DNA of 64,000 nucleotides from Verrucomicrobiota bacterium (GTDB lineage Bacteria; Verrucomicrobiota; Verrucomicrobiia; Chthoniobacterales; Xiphinematobacteraceae): NCBI GenBank assembly GCA_023269545.1, contig JAHFTB010000004.1, positions 62,001 to 126,000 of the forward strand, read 5' to 3'. Shown piece by piece: positions 37,222 to 45,606 of this stretch (position 1 is its first letter; each line of letters starts with the position of its first letter). The notes under the pieces were generated by a model. It saw only the letters and a program-made list of their open reading frames with translations, ran no database searches and was not told where the DNA came from. The position numbers and the translations under genes were made by a program.

Positions 37222-37848
37222 TCACAAATCAATATCGCTCAAAGCTGTCCACGCACAGCGAAGTTTTTGAAATGCGCGGCCTCGATGGCTCATTTCATTC
37301 TTAATTTTAGGGGAAAGTTCGGCAAAGGTTGTAGAATAGCCCACCGGGTAAAAAAGAGAATCATAACCAAATCCCCTTTGACCGCTTTCATTGTCCGCAA
37401 GCGTTCCCTCTATGGAACCTGATACGGTAACCACAGTTTTTCCGGCCTGAGCCAAGGCGAGAACACAGCGAAATCGAGCGGTTGGCTGTGTTCCTCGGAC
37501 GCCTATTTCCTCTAAACGTCTTAAAAGCAGAGCACAATTTTCGGCATCGGTAGCTCCTTGCCCAGCATAGCGAGCAGAAAAAATCCCTGGCGCTCCGTCT
37601 AAGGCATCCACCTCCAGACCTGAATCATCGGCCAATACCCAATGAGAAAAAAACTTCGATGCAAATTCAGCTTTTAGACGTGCATTCGCCTCAAAAGTAT
37701 CTCCGGACTCTTCTACCTGGGGCAGGTCAGCATCCATTCCTAGAATTTCAAAGTTCGGACCCAGCAATTCTGAGAACTCCATGAGCTTATGCTGGTTTTG
37801 AGTGGCCACCAAAATTCGGTGCCGGGAGAGGATGTTTTTCGTTTCCAT
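37222..37848 (-). CDS. rdgB: XTP/dITP pyrophosphatase (RdgB/HAM1 family)
   Basis: I place the start at ATG 37848 (METKNILSRHRILVATQNQH), giving 208 residues. A longer frame to 37968 would pass through the tRNA-Gln gene on the same strand. The family motifs ILVATQNQHKLMEF, VLADDSGLEVDALDGAPGIFSARY and GFGYDSLFYP are present. The enzyme hydrolyses non-canonical purine nucleotides such as ITP and XTP, protecting DNA. The tRNA ends 14 bp upstream, so the two may be co-transcribed. Confidence 0.95.
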   Translation of the reverse strand: METKNILSRHRILVATQNQHKLMEFSELLGPNFEILGMDADLPQVEESGDTFEANARLKAEFASKFFSHWVLADDSGLEVDALDGAPGIFSARYAGQGATDAENCALLLRRLEEIGVRGTQPTARFRCVLALAQAGKTVVTVSGSIEGTLADNESGQRGFGYDSLFYPVGYSTTFAELSPKIKNEMSHRGRAFQKLRCAWTALSDIDL

Positions 37849-37862
37849 GCAGGAAATCCGAC

Positions 37863-37936
37863 TGGCTGCCCCGCATGGACTCGAACCATGAATAACGCCT
37901 CCAAAGGGCGCTGTGTTACCATTACACCACAGGGCA
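37863..37936 (-). tRNA. tRNA-Gln (anticodon TTG)
   Basis: A 74-nt cloverleaf on the minus strand. The acceptor TGCCCTG pairs with CGGGGCA (one G-T pair), with discriminator G and encoded CCA (37863-37865). The anticodon stem GCGCC/GGCGT encloses CTTTGGA, giving TTG. The T-loop GTTCGAGTC is standard. With the CTG tRNA at 15 kb both Gln codons are covered by dedicated tRNAs. Confidence 0.95.
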
Positions 37937-38102
37937 AGAGCTGGAAACCTATCCCAATTCATTTGCATAGGGCAAATGCTTTATGCCTTTTTTAAAAAAT
38001 TTGAGCATTTTAAATCATCATGCCTCAGCATATTCAGAAAAAGAATTCATCGGATAGGTCTGACCTCATTCCACTACAATCCATTCAAATCTCCTCAGCA
38101 TC

Positions 38103-39314
38103 ATGAACAATAAATTGCGAAATCGGCTTTTAGCATTGGTTTGTTTGCTTGTTTTTCTCGGCGGAGGCATTGCCCTTTACTATTCTAATTGGTTGATTCA
38201 GAAGCCATTCGGAATAGTTCTTTTTATTTCGGACGGCCTCACCTCCAGCACCTTAACAGCATCGCGTCTTTATGAAGGTGGCGCTGACCATCGTTTGTCT
38301 TTGGAGTCTCTCCCCCATCTGGCCCTACTTTCCACCTACGCTCATGATTACGCAGTGCCTGATGACGCCTCGGCTGCAACCGCATTAGCCACAGGACAAA
38401 AAGTAAATCGACATGCGCTCTCCATGGATATCAACAATACTCCCTTGCCTTCTTTGGCAGATCTGGCTCATGCACGAGGAAGAAGTGTGGGACTCATTAC
38501 CAATTCTTATCTGATATCGCCTGGCCTCGCAGCGTTCTTTGCAAAAACCTCTTCCTCTTTGGATAGCTCTTCCATAGCAGCACAACTAGTGGATCAGCCT
38601 GTTGCTGATGTTTTTTTAGGAGGAGGAGCGGGGGATTTTTTGCCACTCGACTCCAATGGGAGACGCAAAGATGGACGGGATCTTTTTTGGGAAATGCGCC
38701 AAAATGGGTATGAAATCATACGCACTCGATCTGAGTTAGAAAACACTCCTCTTTGGCGAACACCGAAAGTATTTGGTGTCTTTGCCATGGATGAAATGGC
38801 TTTTCCTGACGAAGTTCAATCCCGCGCTGGTCAGCCCACTCTGGCAGAAATGGTCCGCCAAGCCATTCAATTACTCCAATATAATCGCAAGGGATATTTA
38901 CTGGTTGTGGATTCCAGCTTAATGGATAGTGCGGCACGCCGTAATGAAGGCGAACGAATGCTGCGCTGTATGGGAGAGCTCGATAAAGCTGTTGCAACCG
39001 CTCTTCAATATGCGGGAGACACCGCTCTCATTGTGGTAACGGCAAAGCAAGCCATCGGAGGCTTGCGCTTAAACGGATATCCCTTTAGGCGCGACAAGGG
39101 AGTCTCTCTCATTGGAACAAACACCCAAGGCATTCCCTCGCTCACGTGGTCCACTGGTCCCGGAGCTACGGACGGTCCTTCCTCTTGGCCGGCAAGTTCC
39201 GCTTTGGGAGTCGCAGAGGATGTTCTCGCTCTCGGCTCCGGCCCCGGTTCTGAGACACTTTCCGGGCTGCAGGATAATACAGTGGTCTTTAAAATTCTGG
39301 AGTCAAAACTCTAA
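38103..39314 (+). CDS. Alkaline-phosphatase-fold protein with degenerate active site
   Basis: A 403-residue protein with an N-terminal membrane anchor (about 8-29). The order of segments follows alkaline phosphatase: LFISDGL (metal Asp44 kept), PDDASAATALATG where the nucleophile Ser is Asp88, LISPGLAAFF in place of THATPAAF, VVDSSLMDSAARR where the usual E-D-H set reads D270, D275, R279, and VVTAKQAIGG where the Asp-His pair is Lys315-Gln316. The last His region is also changed. The frame is complete, so it is not a decaying pseudogene by sequence. It should not hydrolyse phosphate esters by the normal two-metal mechanism; a binding or structural role is inferred. Confidence 0.85.
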   Translation: MNNKLRNRLLALVCLLVFLGGGIALYYSNWLIQKPFGIVLFISDGLTSSTLTASRLYEGGADHRLSLESLPHLALLSTYAHDYAVPDDASAATALATGQKVNRHALSMDINNTPLPSLADLAHARGRSVGLITNSYLISPGLAAFFAKTSSSLDSSSIAAQLVDQPVADVFLGGGAGDFLPLDSNGRRKDGRDLFWEMRQNGYEIIRTRSELENTPLWRTPKVFGVFAMDEMAFPDEVQSRAGQPTLAEMVRQAIQLLQYNRKGYLLVVDSSLMDSAARRNEGERMLRCMGELDKAVATALQYAGDTALIVVTAKQAIGGLRLNGYPFRRDKGVSLIGTNTQGIPSLTWSTGPGATDGPSSWPASSALGVAEDVLALGSGPGSETLSGLQDNTVVFKILESKL

Positions 39315-39321
39315 AAATGTT

Positions 39322-40689
39322 TTAAAATTTCTTCCGTAAGTGACTGGGTAAGATAGAAAGCTGCTCCCGATATTTTGCTACCGTCCGGCGCGCAATGGGA
39401 AGTCCTTTTTCCTTTAAAAGAGCCACCATGTCCTGATCGCTCCAGGGCTGCGAAGGATCTTCATTATTCACCATTTCTGATACTGCTTTTCTTACACTCT
39501 CATTGCTCACGGATTCTCCCTTTGCCGTCTGATAACCGGAGGTAAAAAAGTACTTCATTTCAAAGACTCCCTGAGGAGTACCCATATATTTGCCAGAGAC
39601 AGCTCGGCTGACAGTAGTTTCATGAAGCCCTACCGCTTGAGCAACCTGTCCCATGGTCATGGGGCGTAGACTTTCCAATCCATTTTCGAGAAAATCACGC
39701 TGTCGACTCACAATTTGTCGAGCGATTTCCAGAATAGTCTCCTGTCGTTGTTGGATGCTACGAATAAAGAAACGTCCTCCTCGAACTTTTTCCCGAATAT
39801 AATCTCGCACCTCCAAGCTGCTCCCCGATTGAGAAAGAAGTTCCTTATATGAAGAATTGATACGGAGACGCGGCAAATCGTCATTATTGAGGAAAATGCA
39901 GTATTCTCCATCTTCTCCCTTTTCTATTATGACATCCACAATGACAGAAAGCTCAGAGGGATCTGCAAAGATTCGTCCTGGCTTGGGGTTCAAATGCCCA
40001 ATACGATCGGCCGCCTTACTCACTTCGCTCAAAGGCACTTGAAGCGCCTTTGCAATTTCCGCTAACTTTCTTCGCCCTAGAGCTTCCAAATGAGACGCGA
40101 TGATCCTATTTTCGAGACTCTCCTCTCGCTTCTGCCGTTGCAATTGAAGGAGCAGGCATTCCCGGAGGTTGCGCGCAGCTATTCCCGCTGGTTCCAGAGT
40201 TTGAATACGATTTAAGATTTCCTCGATCTTTGCCATATCCACACGAGCGGATCGGGCAATTTCTTCTACCGAAGCTTCCAGATAGCCTGCTTCGTCTATA
40301 TTGCCTACGATCCATGCAGCAATACGTTTATCCTCCTTCCCCATCCCCATCCATTCTACCTGCTCAGCGAGGAACCGCTGCAATGTATTGGTTTCTGTGA
40401 GCGAATTGATTAAAAATTGATGTCGCTGTTCCGCATCCGAGGGAGTGGTAGATTGCACATAATAGGTATTCCATTCGTCTTCCAGAGAAGATAATTCCTT
40501 GTCAGATAGAGAAGATTCTTCCGATTCCGAGGGCGGCTCCTCTTCCAACGTTGGATTTGCCATCATCTCGGTAACCGCCAACCCTTTCAGTTCCATGAGA
40601 GGTGCTTGCAAAATCTGTAAACTTTGCCGCATTTGTGGAGAAAGCGTCTGCTGCAAAGCAAATTTTTGAATTTGTTCCATTCCCGACAT
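39322..40689 (-). CDS. rpoN: RNA polymerase sigma-54 factor
   Basis: A 455-residue sigma factor. The Gln-rich activator-interacting region I is at the N-terminus (QTLSPQMRQSLQILQAPLMEL). An acidic region II and the core-binding and helix-turn-helix regions follow (MTMGQVAQAVGLHETTVSRAV). The RpoN box ARRTVAKYRE lies near the C-terminus. It directs transcription from -24/-12 promoters with an enhancer-binding activator, none of which is in the window. The usual rpoN neighbours (lptB, hpf, PTS genes) are absent. Its stop is 7 bp from that of the convergent phosphatase-like gene. Confidence 0.96.
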   Translation of the reverse strand: MSGMEQIQKFALQQTLSPQMRQSLQILQAPLMELKGLAVTEMMANPTLEEEPPSESEESSLSDKELSSLEDEWNTYYVQSTTPSDAEQRHQFLINSLTETNTLQRFLAEQVEWMGMGKEDKRIAAWIVGNIDEAGYLEASVEEIARSARVDMAKIEEILNRIQTLEPAGIAARNLRECLLLQLQRQKREESLENRIIASHLEALGRRKLAEIAKALQVPLSEVSKAADRIGHLNPKPGRIFADPSELSVIVDVIIEKGEDGEYCIFLNNDDLPRLRINSSYKELLSQSGSSLEVRDYIREKVRGGRFFIRSIQQRQETILEIARQIVSRQRDFLENGLESLRPMTMGQVAQAVGLHETTVSRAVSGKYMGTPQGVFEMKYFFTSGYQTAKGESVSNESVRKAVSEMVNNEDPSQPWSDQDMVALLKEKGLPIARRTVAKYREQLSILPSHLRKKF

Positions 40690-40822
40690 ATCGTTCAGGA
40701 AATTACGGCATTAAAATTGCTCTGCAAGCAATTTCCGAGCCATATTCCAAAATGGCTTGGTTTTAATCCGTATGGCCCCGATAACCATTTACACAGAGAA
40801 GAGACGCCTCTAAAAAAAGCTG

Positions 40823-41842
40823 ATGCAGCCTATAGTAGCCTTCTACGACAGCAAATCTTATGATGAAATTTTTTTTAAAAAAGCTGCCGGAAATAAGCTG
40901 CTCTTTGACTTTCATCCTTTTGAGCTGACAGCAAAAACTGCTGAATCCGCACGCGGTGCTTTTGCTGTCTGCGCATTTGTGCACGACATTCTGGATCGCA
41001 TTTGTTTGGAAAAGCTTAAGAAAGCAGGAATTCAACTGCTTGCACTACGCTGCGCAGGCTTCAATTATCTGGATCTGGAAGCTGCCAAAGAATTGCAAAT
41101 CACCGTCGTACGGGTTCCCACTTATTCTCCCAATGCTATTGCCGAACATACTTGTGCGCTTCTTCTTTCGCTGAACCGAAAAATCCATCGCGCATATAAC
41201 CGAATTCGGGAGCATAACTTTAGCTTGGATGGATTAATGGGATTTAATATTGCTGGCAAAACCATTGGTATCGTGGGCTGCGGCAAAATCGGAAAGAAGG
41301 CGGCACAAATTTTTCGAGGATTTGAGGCACATGTACTTGCATACGACCCTCTTCCAGACCTACACTGGGCAGCCCACTACGGCGTTCAGCTAACAAATCT
41401 GGCGAACCTTTTTAAAAACAGTGATATTATTTCACTGCATCTTCCCCTCATGAAAGAGACAGAGCACCTGATCCGTTCGGAGACGCTTGCTCAGATGAAA
41501 GCAGGAGTAGTTCTTCTCAATACAAGTCGCGGAAAACTCATACACACCGTTCATCTGATCGAAGCGCTGCGCTCGGGTCAAGTGGGAGCCGTCGCCTTGG
41601 ATGTCTACGAAGAAGAAGATGCGTTTTTCTATCATGATCGTTCTCAAGAAATTTTACAAGACGAACAATTAGCATATCTATTAACATTCCCAAATGTATT
41701 AGTAACCGCACATCAAGCATTTTTAACCCAAGAAGCTCTCACAGAAATCGCCGCGACTACTGTGGAAAATATTCTGGCTTCGCACGAGAGGCGCCCTCTC
41801 CAAAAAGATACTATTTTAGTGCCCCCCTCAAACTTAAATTAA
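40823..41842 (+). CDS. ldhA: D-lactate dehydrogenase (2-hydroxyacid dehydrogenase)
   Basis: A 339-residue NAD-dependent enzyme reducing pyruvate to D-lactate. The substrate-binding Arg is in LRCAGFNYLDL. The cofactor motif is GIVGCGKIGKKAAQIF. The family block LLNTSRGKLI and the VLVTAHQAFLT with catalytic His mark the D-LDH subgroup over formate or glycerate dehydrogenases. The start shares the 133-bp gap with rpoN, which is divergent. Inverted-repeat copy 5 begins 13 bp after the stop, in terminator orientation. Confidence 0.88.
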   Translation: MQPIVAFYDSKSYDEIFFKKAAGNKLLFDFHPFELTAKTAESARGAFAVCAFVHDILDRICLEKLKKAGIQLLALRCAGFNYLDLEAAKELQITVVRVPTYSPNAIAEHTCALLLSLNRKIHRAYNRIREHNFSLDGLMGFNIAGKTIGIVGCGKIGKKAAQIFRGFEAHVLAYDPLPDLHWAAHYGVQLTNLANLFKNSDIISLHLPLMKETEHLIRSETLAQMKAGVVLLNTSRGKLIHTVHLIEALRSGQVGAVALDVYEEEDAFFYHDRSQEILQDEQLAYLLTFPNVLVTAHQAFLTQEALTEIAATTVENILASHERRPLQKDTILVPPSNLN

Positions 41843-41854
41843 ATGGAATTATAA

Positions 41855-41933
41855 CTGATGTTACGCACTTTGAGGAGCCCTGGGAGCAAAAAACATTTTA
41901 GCCTACAAGATTTCCTTTTTTGCGTCACCTCAC
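41855..41933 (-). mobile_element. MITE-like inverted-repeat element, copy 5 (79 bp)
   Basis: Ends CTGATGTTACGCA and TGCGTCACCTCAC. A perfect 7-bp target duplication ATTATAA flanks it (41848-41854 and 41934-41940). It is three bases shorter than most copies because of small internal deletions. It lies immediately after ldhA with its terminator-like face towards that gene. Confidence 0.92.
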
Positions 41934-41978
41934 ATTATAATTAAAATTAATAAGGTAATATTTAAAAAAATAAAGTCC

Positions 41979-42971
41979 ATGAACTTAATTGATCGTCCGC
42001 GTCGAAATAGAAAAAATCCTGCTATTCGTTCACTTGTCCGGGAAACGACACTTTCCGTATCGAATTTAATTCAACCGCTTTTTTTATGGGAAAAAGAATG
42101 GTCCGAACCGATTGAATCCATGCCCGGCATCATGAGATTAAGCCCGAAAGATTTACTCCAAGAATGTGAAAATCTCCTGCGCTGGGGAATTTCCGCCATA
42201 GCATTATTTCCCTATATCGAGCCAAAGTATAAGGACTCGAGAGGTTCGCACGGATTAAATCCTGATAATATTCTTTTGACAGCCATACAAGCCATTAAAA
42301 AGGCGTATCCGGATCTAATAGTCATCGCCGACATTGCTTTGGATCCCTTTACTGACCATGGACATGATGGCATTATGAATGCTCAAGGGAGAATATTAAA
42401 CGACCCTACGGTCGAAATGCTTTGTAAGATGGCCATAGTCTCAGCTCAAGCGGGAGCGGATATCGTGGCACCTTCGGATATGATGGATGGTCGAGTGGGA
42501 GCCATTCGAGAAGCTTTGGATCAAGCTGAATTCGAAGAAGTTTCCATTATGAGCTATGCGGCTAAGTATGCAAGTGCCTATTATGGACCATTTCGCGATG
42601 CGGTAGGCAGCAAAAAAGATAAAAAGTTTCCGCTCGACAAAAAAACCTATCAAATGGATCCATCAAATATTCGCGAAGCACTCCGAGAAATCTTTTTAGA
42701 TATTCAAGAAGGTTCTGATATACTGATAATCAAACCTGCCGGAGCTTATTTGGATGTGATTCGTGCGGTGCGGGACCAGGTTTTACTCCCTCTTGCCGCA
42801 TATCAGGTTTCGGGAGAATACGCGCAAATCTGCGCCGCCGCACGTTTGGGTTGGCTCGATTACGAACCAATAAGGGACGAATCACTCCTCGCAATCCGCC
42901 GGGCCGGAGCTGATATGATCCTCACATATTTTGCCCATGAAATAGCGGAAGCAAATTTCAAAACATTATAA
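41979..42971 (+). CDS. hemB: Porphobilinogen synthase (delta-aminolevulinate dehydratase)
   Basis: A 330-residue enzyme condensing two 5-aminolevulinates into porphobilinogen for haem and related tetrapyrroles. The two active-site lysines are in MSYAAKYASAYYGPF and LIIKPAGAYLD. The metal segment reads DIALDPFTDHGHDG: Asp replaces the three Zn-binding cysteines of the E. coli type, marking a Zn-independent, Mg-using enzyme. The N-terminal arm RPRRNRKNPAIRSLVRET is normal. The CbiX-like chelatase at 50 kb may use downstream intermediates. Confidence 0.95.
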   Translation: MNLIDRPRRNRKNPAIRSLVRETTLSVSNLIQPLFLWEKEWSEPIESMPGIMRLSPKDLLQECENLLRWGISAIALFPYIEPKYKDSRGSHGLNPDNILLTAIQAIKKAYPDLIVIADIALDPFTDHGHDGIMNAQGRILNDPTVEMLCKMAIVSAQAGADIVAPSDMMDGRVGAIREALDQAEFEEVSIMSYAAKYASAYYGPFRDAVGSKKDKKFPLDKKTYQMDPSNIREALREIFLDIQEGSDILIIKPAGAYLDVIRAVRDQVLLPLAAYQVSGEYAQICAAARLGWLDYEPIRDESLLAIRRAGADMILTYFAHEIAEANFKTL

Positions 42972-42981
42972 TAGTCATACA

Positions 42982-43770
42982 TCACTGGAGTGAAGGTTTG
43001 ACCGTCAGGGTAATTCTGTGGTTTTTACGACGCAATATCACTCGGCAAGAAAATGCCTCCGAGAGAACTGAGGAATTGAGCTGAGAAAGTGGGCCGGCAG
43101 TAAGGACGCGGCCTGATTTCAGCACGAGCGCATGTGTTAAGCAGGGAATAATTTCCTCCACATGATGCGTAACAAAAAGCAAAGGAGCGGCATGAGTGGA
43201 AGCCGCATGATGAGTCAAAAACGCGAGAAAGTCCTCGCGAGCAACGGGGTCCAGGCCGGCACAGGGTTCATCCAGAATCAGGATGGCTGGTTTTGCCATT
43301 AAGGCGCGGGCAATGAGAATTCGCTGCCGCTCGCCTTGAGAAAAGAGAGCCCAGATTTTTCCTTCCAAATGGTCTGCTTTGACACTTTCCAAAAGGTCCA
43401 ACGCAGAACGCCGTTCCGCTTTGTGGATACGTTTCCAGGATCCAATGGACGCGGATTTGCCTCCGACTACAATTTCCAACCCGGTATCTTCAGGATGTAT
43501 CAGATTTGCCACACTGCTGCTCACAATTCCCACAGCCTTTCGCAACTCCCTCCAATCCGAGTGACCGAAAGATTCATTCAATACCGTAATGGTTCCCGTA
43601 GTCGGGGTGAGGTAACCCACCAGGGCTTTTAACAGAGAGGTTTTTCCGGATCCATTGGCTCCTAGGATAGCCCAATTTTCTCCACGCCGTACTTGCCAGG
43701 AAATATCATCCAGTATTTTGAACTTGGAGCGATGAATAGATAGGCCCTGAATCTCTAAGATTGAAACCAT
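42982..43770 (-). CDS. ABC transporter ATP-binding protein
   Basis: A 262-residue single nucleotide-binding domain. The Walker A is GANGSGKTSLLKAL, the signature FSQGERQRILIARAL (variant SQGE), the Walker B AILILDEP, and a switch His lies in VTHHVEE. It most resembles stand-alone ATPases such as the YlmA/ModF-type, which often lack a membrane partner. None is encoded nearby. It is convergent with hemB, 10 bp apart. Confidence 0.85.
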   Translation of the reverse strand: MVSILEIQGLSIHRSKFKILDDISWQVRRGENWAILGANGSGKTSLLKALVGYLTPTTGTITVLNESFGHSDWRELRKAVGIVSSSVANLIHPEDTGLEIVVGGKSASIGSWKRIHKAERRSALDLLESVKADHLEGKIWALFSQGERQRILIARALMAKPAILILDEPCAGLDPVAREDFLAFLTHHAASTHAAPLLFVTHHVEEIIPCLTHALVLKSGRVLTAGPLSQLNSSVLSEAFSCRVILRRKNHRITLTVKPSLQ

Positions 43771-43882
43771 AAGTATGCCGTAGCTTCCTCAAACTCTATT
43801 GCCAAGATATGTTTTGTAAATAAAGCTAAGCATTTTCATAATACGTTTGTAATAAGTTTTCTTAAAGAATTAAATATTTGCC

Positions 43883-45379
43883 TTAAGGAATTCGAAGGTA
43901 TCCCCCCGGCAGGTTTGCCGCCCATTGGACAATGGTCAGAATGGCTGAAGCGGGTACAAGATTCGCATGGGCAAAGAGAGCAGCCAACCAGGTGCTAAGA
44001 AAAAGGTCACAAAAGAGACTCAATGCTGCAAGACTCAGCACCAGGAACGCAAGCGGCACTACAATTGGGTTCACTAACAAAGCGGAAAGGGACGCGTTTT
44101 GGAAATGCCAAAGCAGCAAGGGGGTAGACCCCATCCAAGCAGCAGTGGAGACGGCTATCGTGGCTGAAATAGCACTTCCCAATCGTTCCAGAAAACGCTG
44201 GGTAGGCGTAAACAGCCGACGAGGTAAAAAAGGATCCGGCGCATACCATTGCTGTCCCATCCGATAAAAGGGTGGAGCGAGGAGGGTAATGGCGACCACC
44301 ACAACAAACGAAAGTTGAAAACCGGGACGAAATAACAACTCCGAATTCCCACCTAATATACACAGAAGCGCAGCTGCAAGACTGTTGAGCACAAAAGCGC
44401 GTCGCTTCACACAAATCCCTCCCAAAAACACTCCTGCCATGCAAGCTGCGCGACAAGCGGACGGACGCAAACCTGTGATACCGGCATAAGAAAACAACAG
44501 AACAATAATCAAAGGCACGGCTATTTTCTGAGACACTCTGCAAATCTTAAACACTTGCCACGCAATAGCAGCTACCATACCCACATGGAGACCACTGACA
44601 GAAAAAATATGATAAGTTCCCGTGCGGCGAAAAGCCTCCGCTAACATTTTTTCGCTTTCCCGATCCGCACCCAGTGTGAGCGCTCGAATGAAAGCAGCTT
44701 CCGTTGTATTGTTTTCCATCCCTCGGTTAATTGCCTGTTCCACCCGTTTTCGTGCACGCACAGCCCAGAGTTTGAGATTCCATATCGAGGGCGGATGGAC
44801 TACTTGAACCGCTGCAATCCGATAAAATTCCAGGTCTATTCCTAAAGAAGCGAGCCATGCCTGGCGATTGAATCGAACTCCGTTGCGAAACCGTATCGAG
44901 GTGAATTTATCGATTAGGCGCACGGATCCCATCCATTGGACCATTGTGCCGACTGCAGGCGGTTCTCCCCGCCAAGGAATCAAAACCTGTAGGGGCAGAT
45001 GATATTCGTTTTTTCCTGATTGCAGTTTTTTTATTCGGACGAGAAGGGAAGAGGTGTCGCGGAAAGATCGCAATGCTTGGGTAATGACTCCCTGACTTTT
45101 CCAAATACCAGAAATACTAATGGACATATCACGCGAAAATAAGGCCGCTTGCGATTCCACGGTCTGCAATCTATGCAAACAGCCAAATACACATACCGTC
45201 GCCAGCAAAATCCAAGCGGTGCCACTAAAAAGCCGCCAAAGAATGAGGAGGCTCAAACCTGTTGCAATCCAACTCCACACAGAAAAGATGGAAGAAAGAA
45301 CAATTCCCGCAACTGCAGCCAGAGCCATGCCGACAAGGGGCTGACGGACGACAATGATCATCCCCAATGATCGCTTCAT
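43883..45379 (-). CDS. ComEC/Rec2 family DNA-uptake channel protein
   Basis: A 498-residue membrane protein with many hydrophobic helices. An N-terminal pair of helices is followed by an OB-like soluble part (about 90-180), then the competence domain with HIFSVSGLHVGMVAA and the YAGITGLRPSACRAACMAG block. The C-terminal beta-lactamase-like nuclease domain of longer ComEC is absent, as in many short homologues. In naturally competent bacteria the protein passes single-stranded DNA across the inner membrane. No other com genes are adjacent. Confidence 0.88.
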   Translation of the reverse strand: MKRSLGMIIVVRQPLVGMALAAVAGIVLSSIFSVWSWIATGLSLLILWRLFSGTAWILLATVCVFGCLHRLQTVESQAALFSRDMSISISGIWKSQGVITQALRSFRDTSSLLVRIKKLQSGKNEYHLPLQVLIPWRGEPPAVGTMVQWMGSVRLIDKFTSIRFRNGVRFNRQAWLASLGIDLEFYRIAAVQVVHPPSIWNLKLWAVRARKRVEQAINRGMENNTTEAAFIRALTLGADRESEKMLAEAFRRTGTYHIFSVSGLHVGMVAAIAWQVFKICRVSQKIAVPLIIVLLFSYAGITGLRPSACRAACMAGVFLGGICVKRRAFVLNSLAAALLCILGGNSELLFRPGFQLSFVVVVAITLLAPPFYRMGQQWYAPDPFLPRRLFTPTQRFLERLGSAISATIAVSTAAWMGSTPLLLWHFQNASLSALLVNPIVVPLAFLVLSLAALSLFCDLFLSTWLAALFAHANLVPASAILTIVQWAANLPGGYLRIP

Positions 45380-45524
45380 TTTAAAAAAAGCGCACTGGAG
45401 TATTTAGAGAATTTATTGAGCTTTGTTACAAGAAATCTCCGGCTAAATAGCCACCATTTAAGGCACTTCCCCTGCCCATTTGCAGTCTTAATTATTGCTC
45501 AAGGAGTCACTTGTTCCTGAGTAA

Positions 45525-45606
45525 CTGACGTGACGCACTGTGAGGAGCTCTGGGAGCAAAAAAACCATTTTAGCCTACCAGGTTTCCCTTTTTTGCATCA
45601 CATCAC
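45525..45606 (-). mobile_element. MITE-like inverted-repeat element, copy 6 (82 bp), inserted in the 3' end of the repeat-protein gene
   Basis: Ends CTGACGTGACGCA and TGCATCACATCAC form a 13-bp inverted repeat. A perfect 7-bp duplication TGAGTAA flanks it (45518-45524 and 45607-45613). The stop codon of the 832-residue gene (45603-45605) lies inside the element. Removing the element with one duplication restores five codons (EQVTP) before an ancestral stop at 45499-45501. Unlike the other copies, its terminator-like face points away from the adjacent gene. Confidence 0.95.

Noticed and set aside
37849-37968. N-terminal extension of RdgB
   Set aside because: It is antisense-free but runs through the tRNA-Gln gene on the same strand; conserved sequence begins at METKNILS.
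8095-45606. CRISPR array as explanation for the repeated ~82-bp sequences
   Set aside because: Copies are dispersed, in both orientations, with target duplications and no regular spacers or cas genes.
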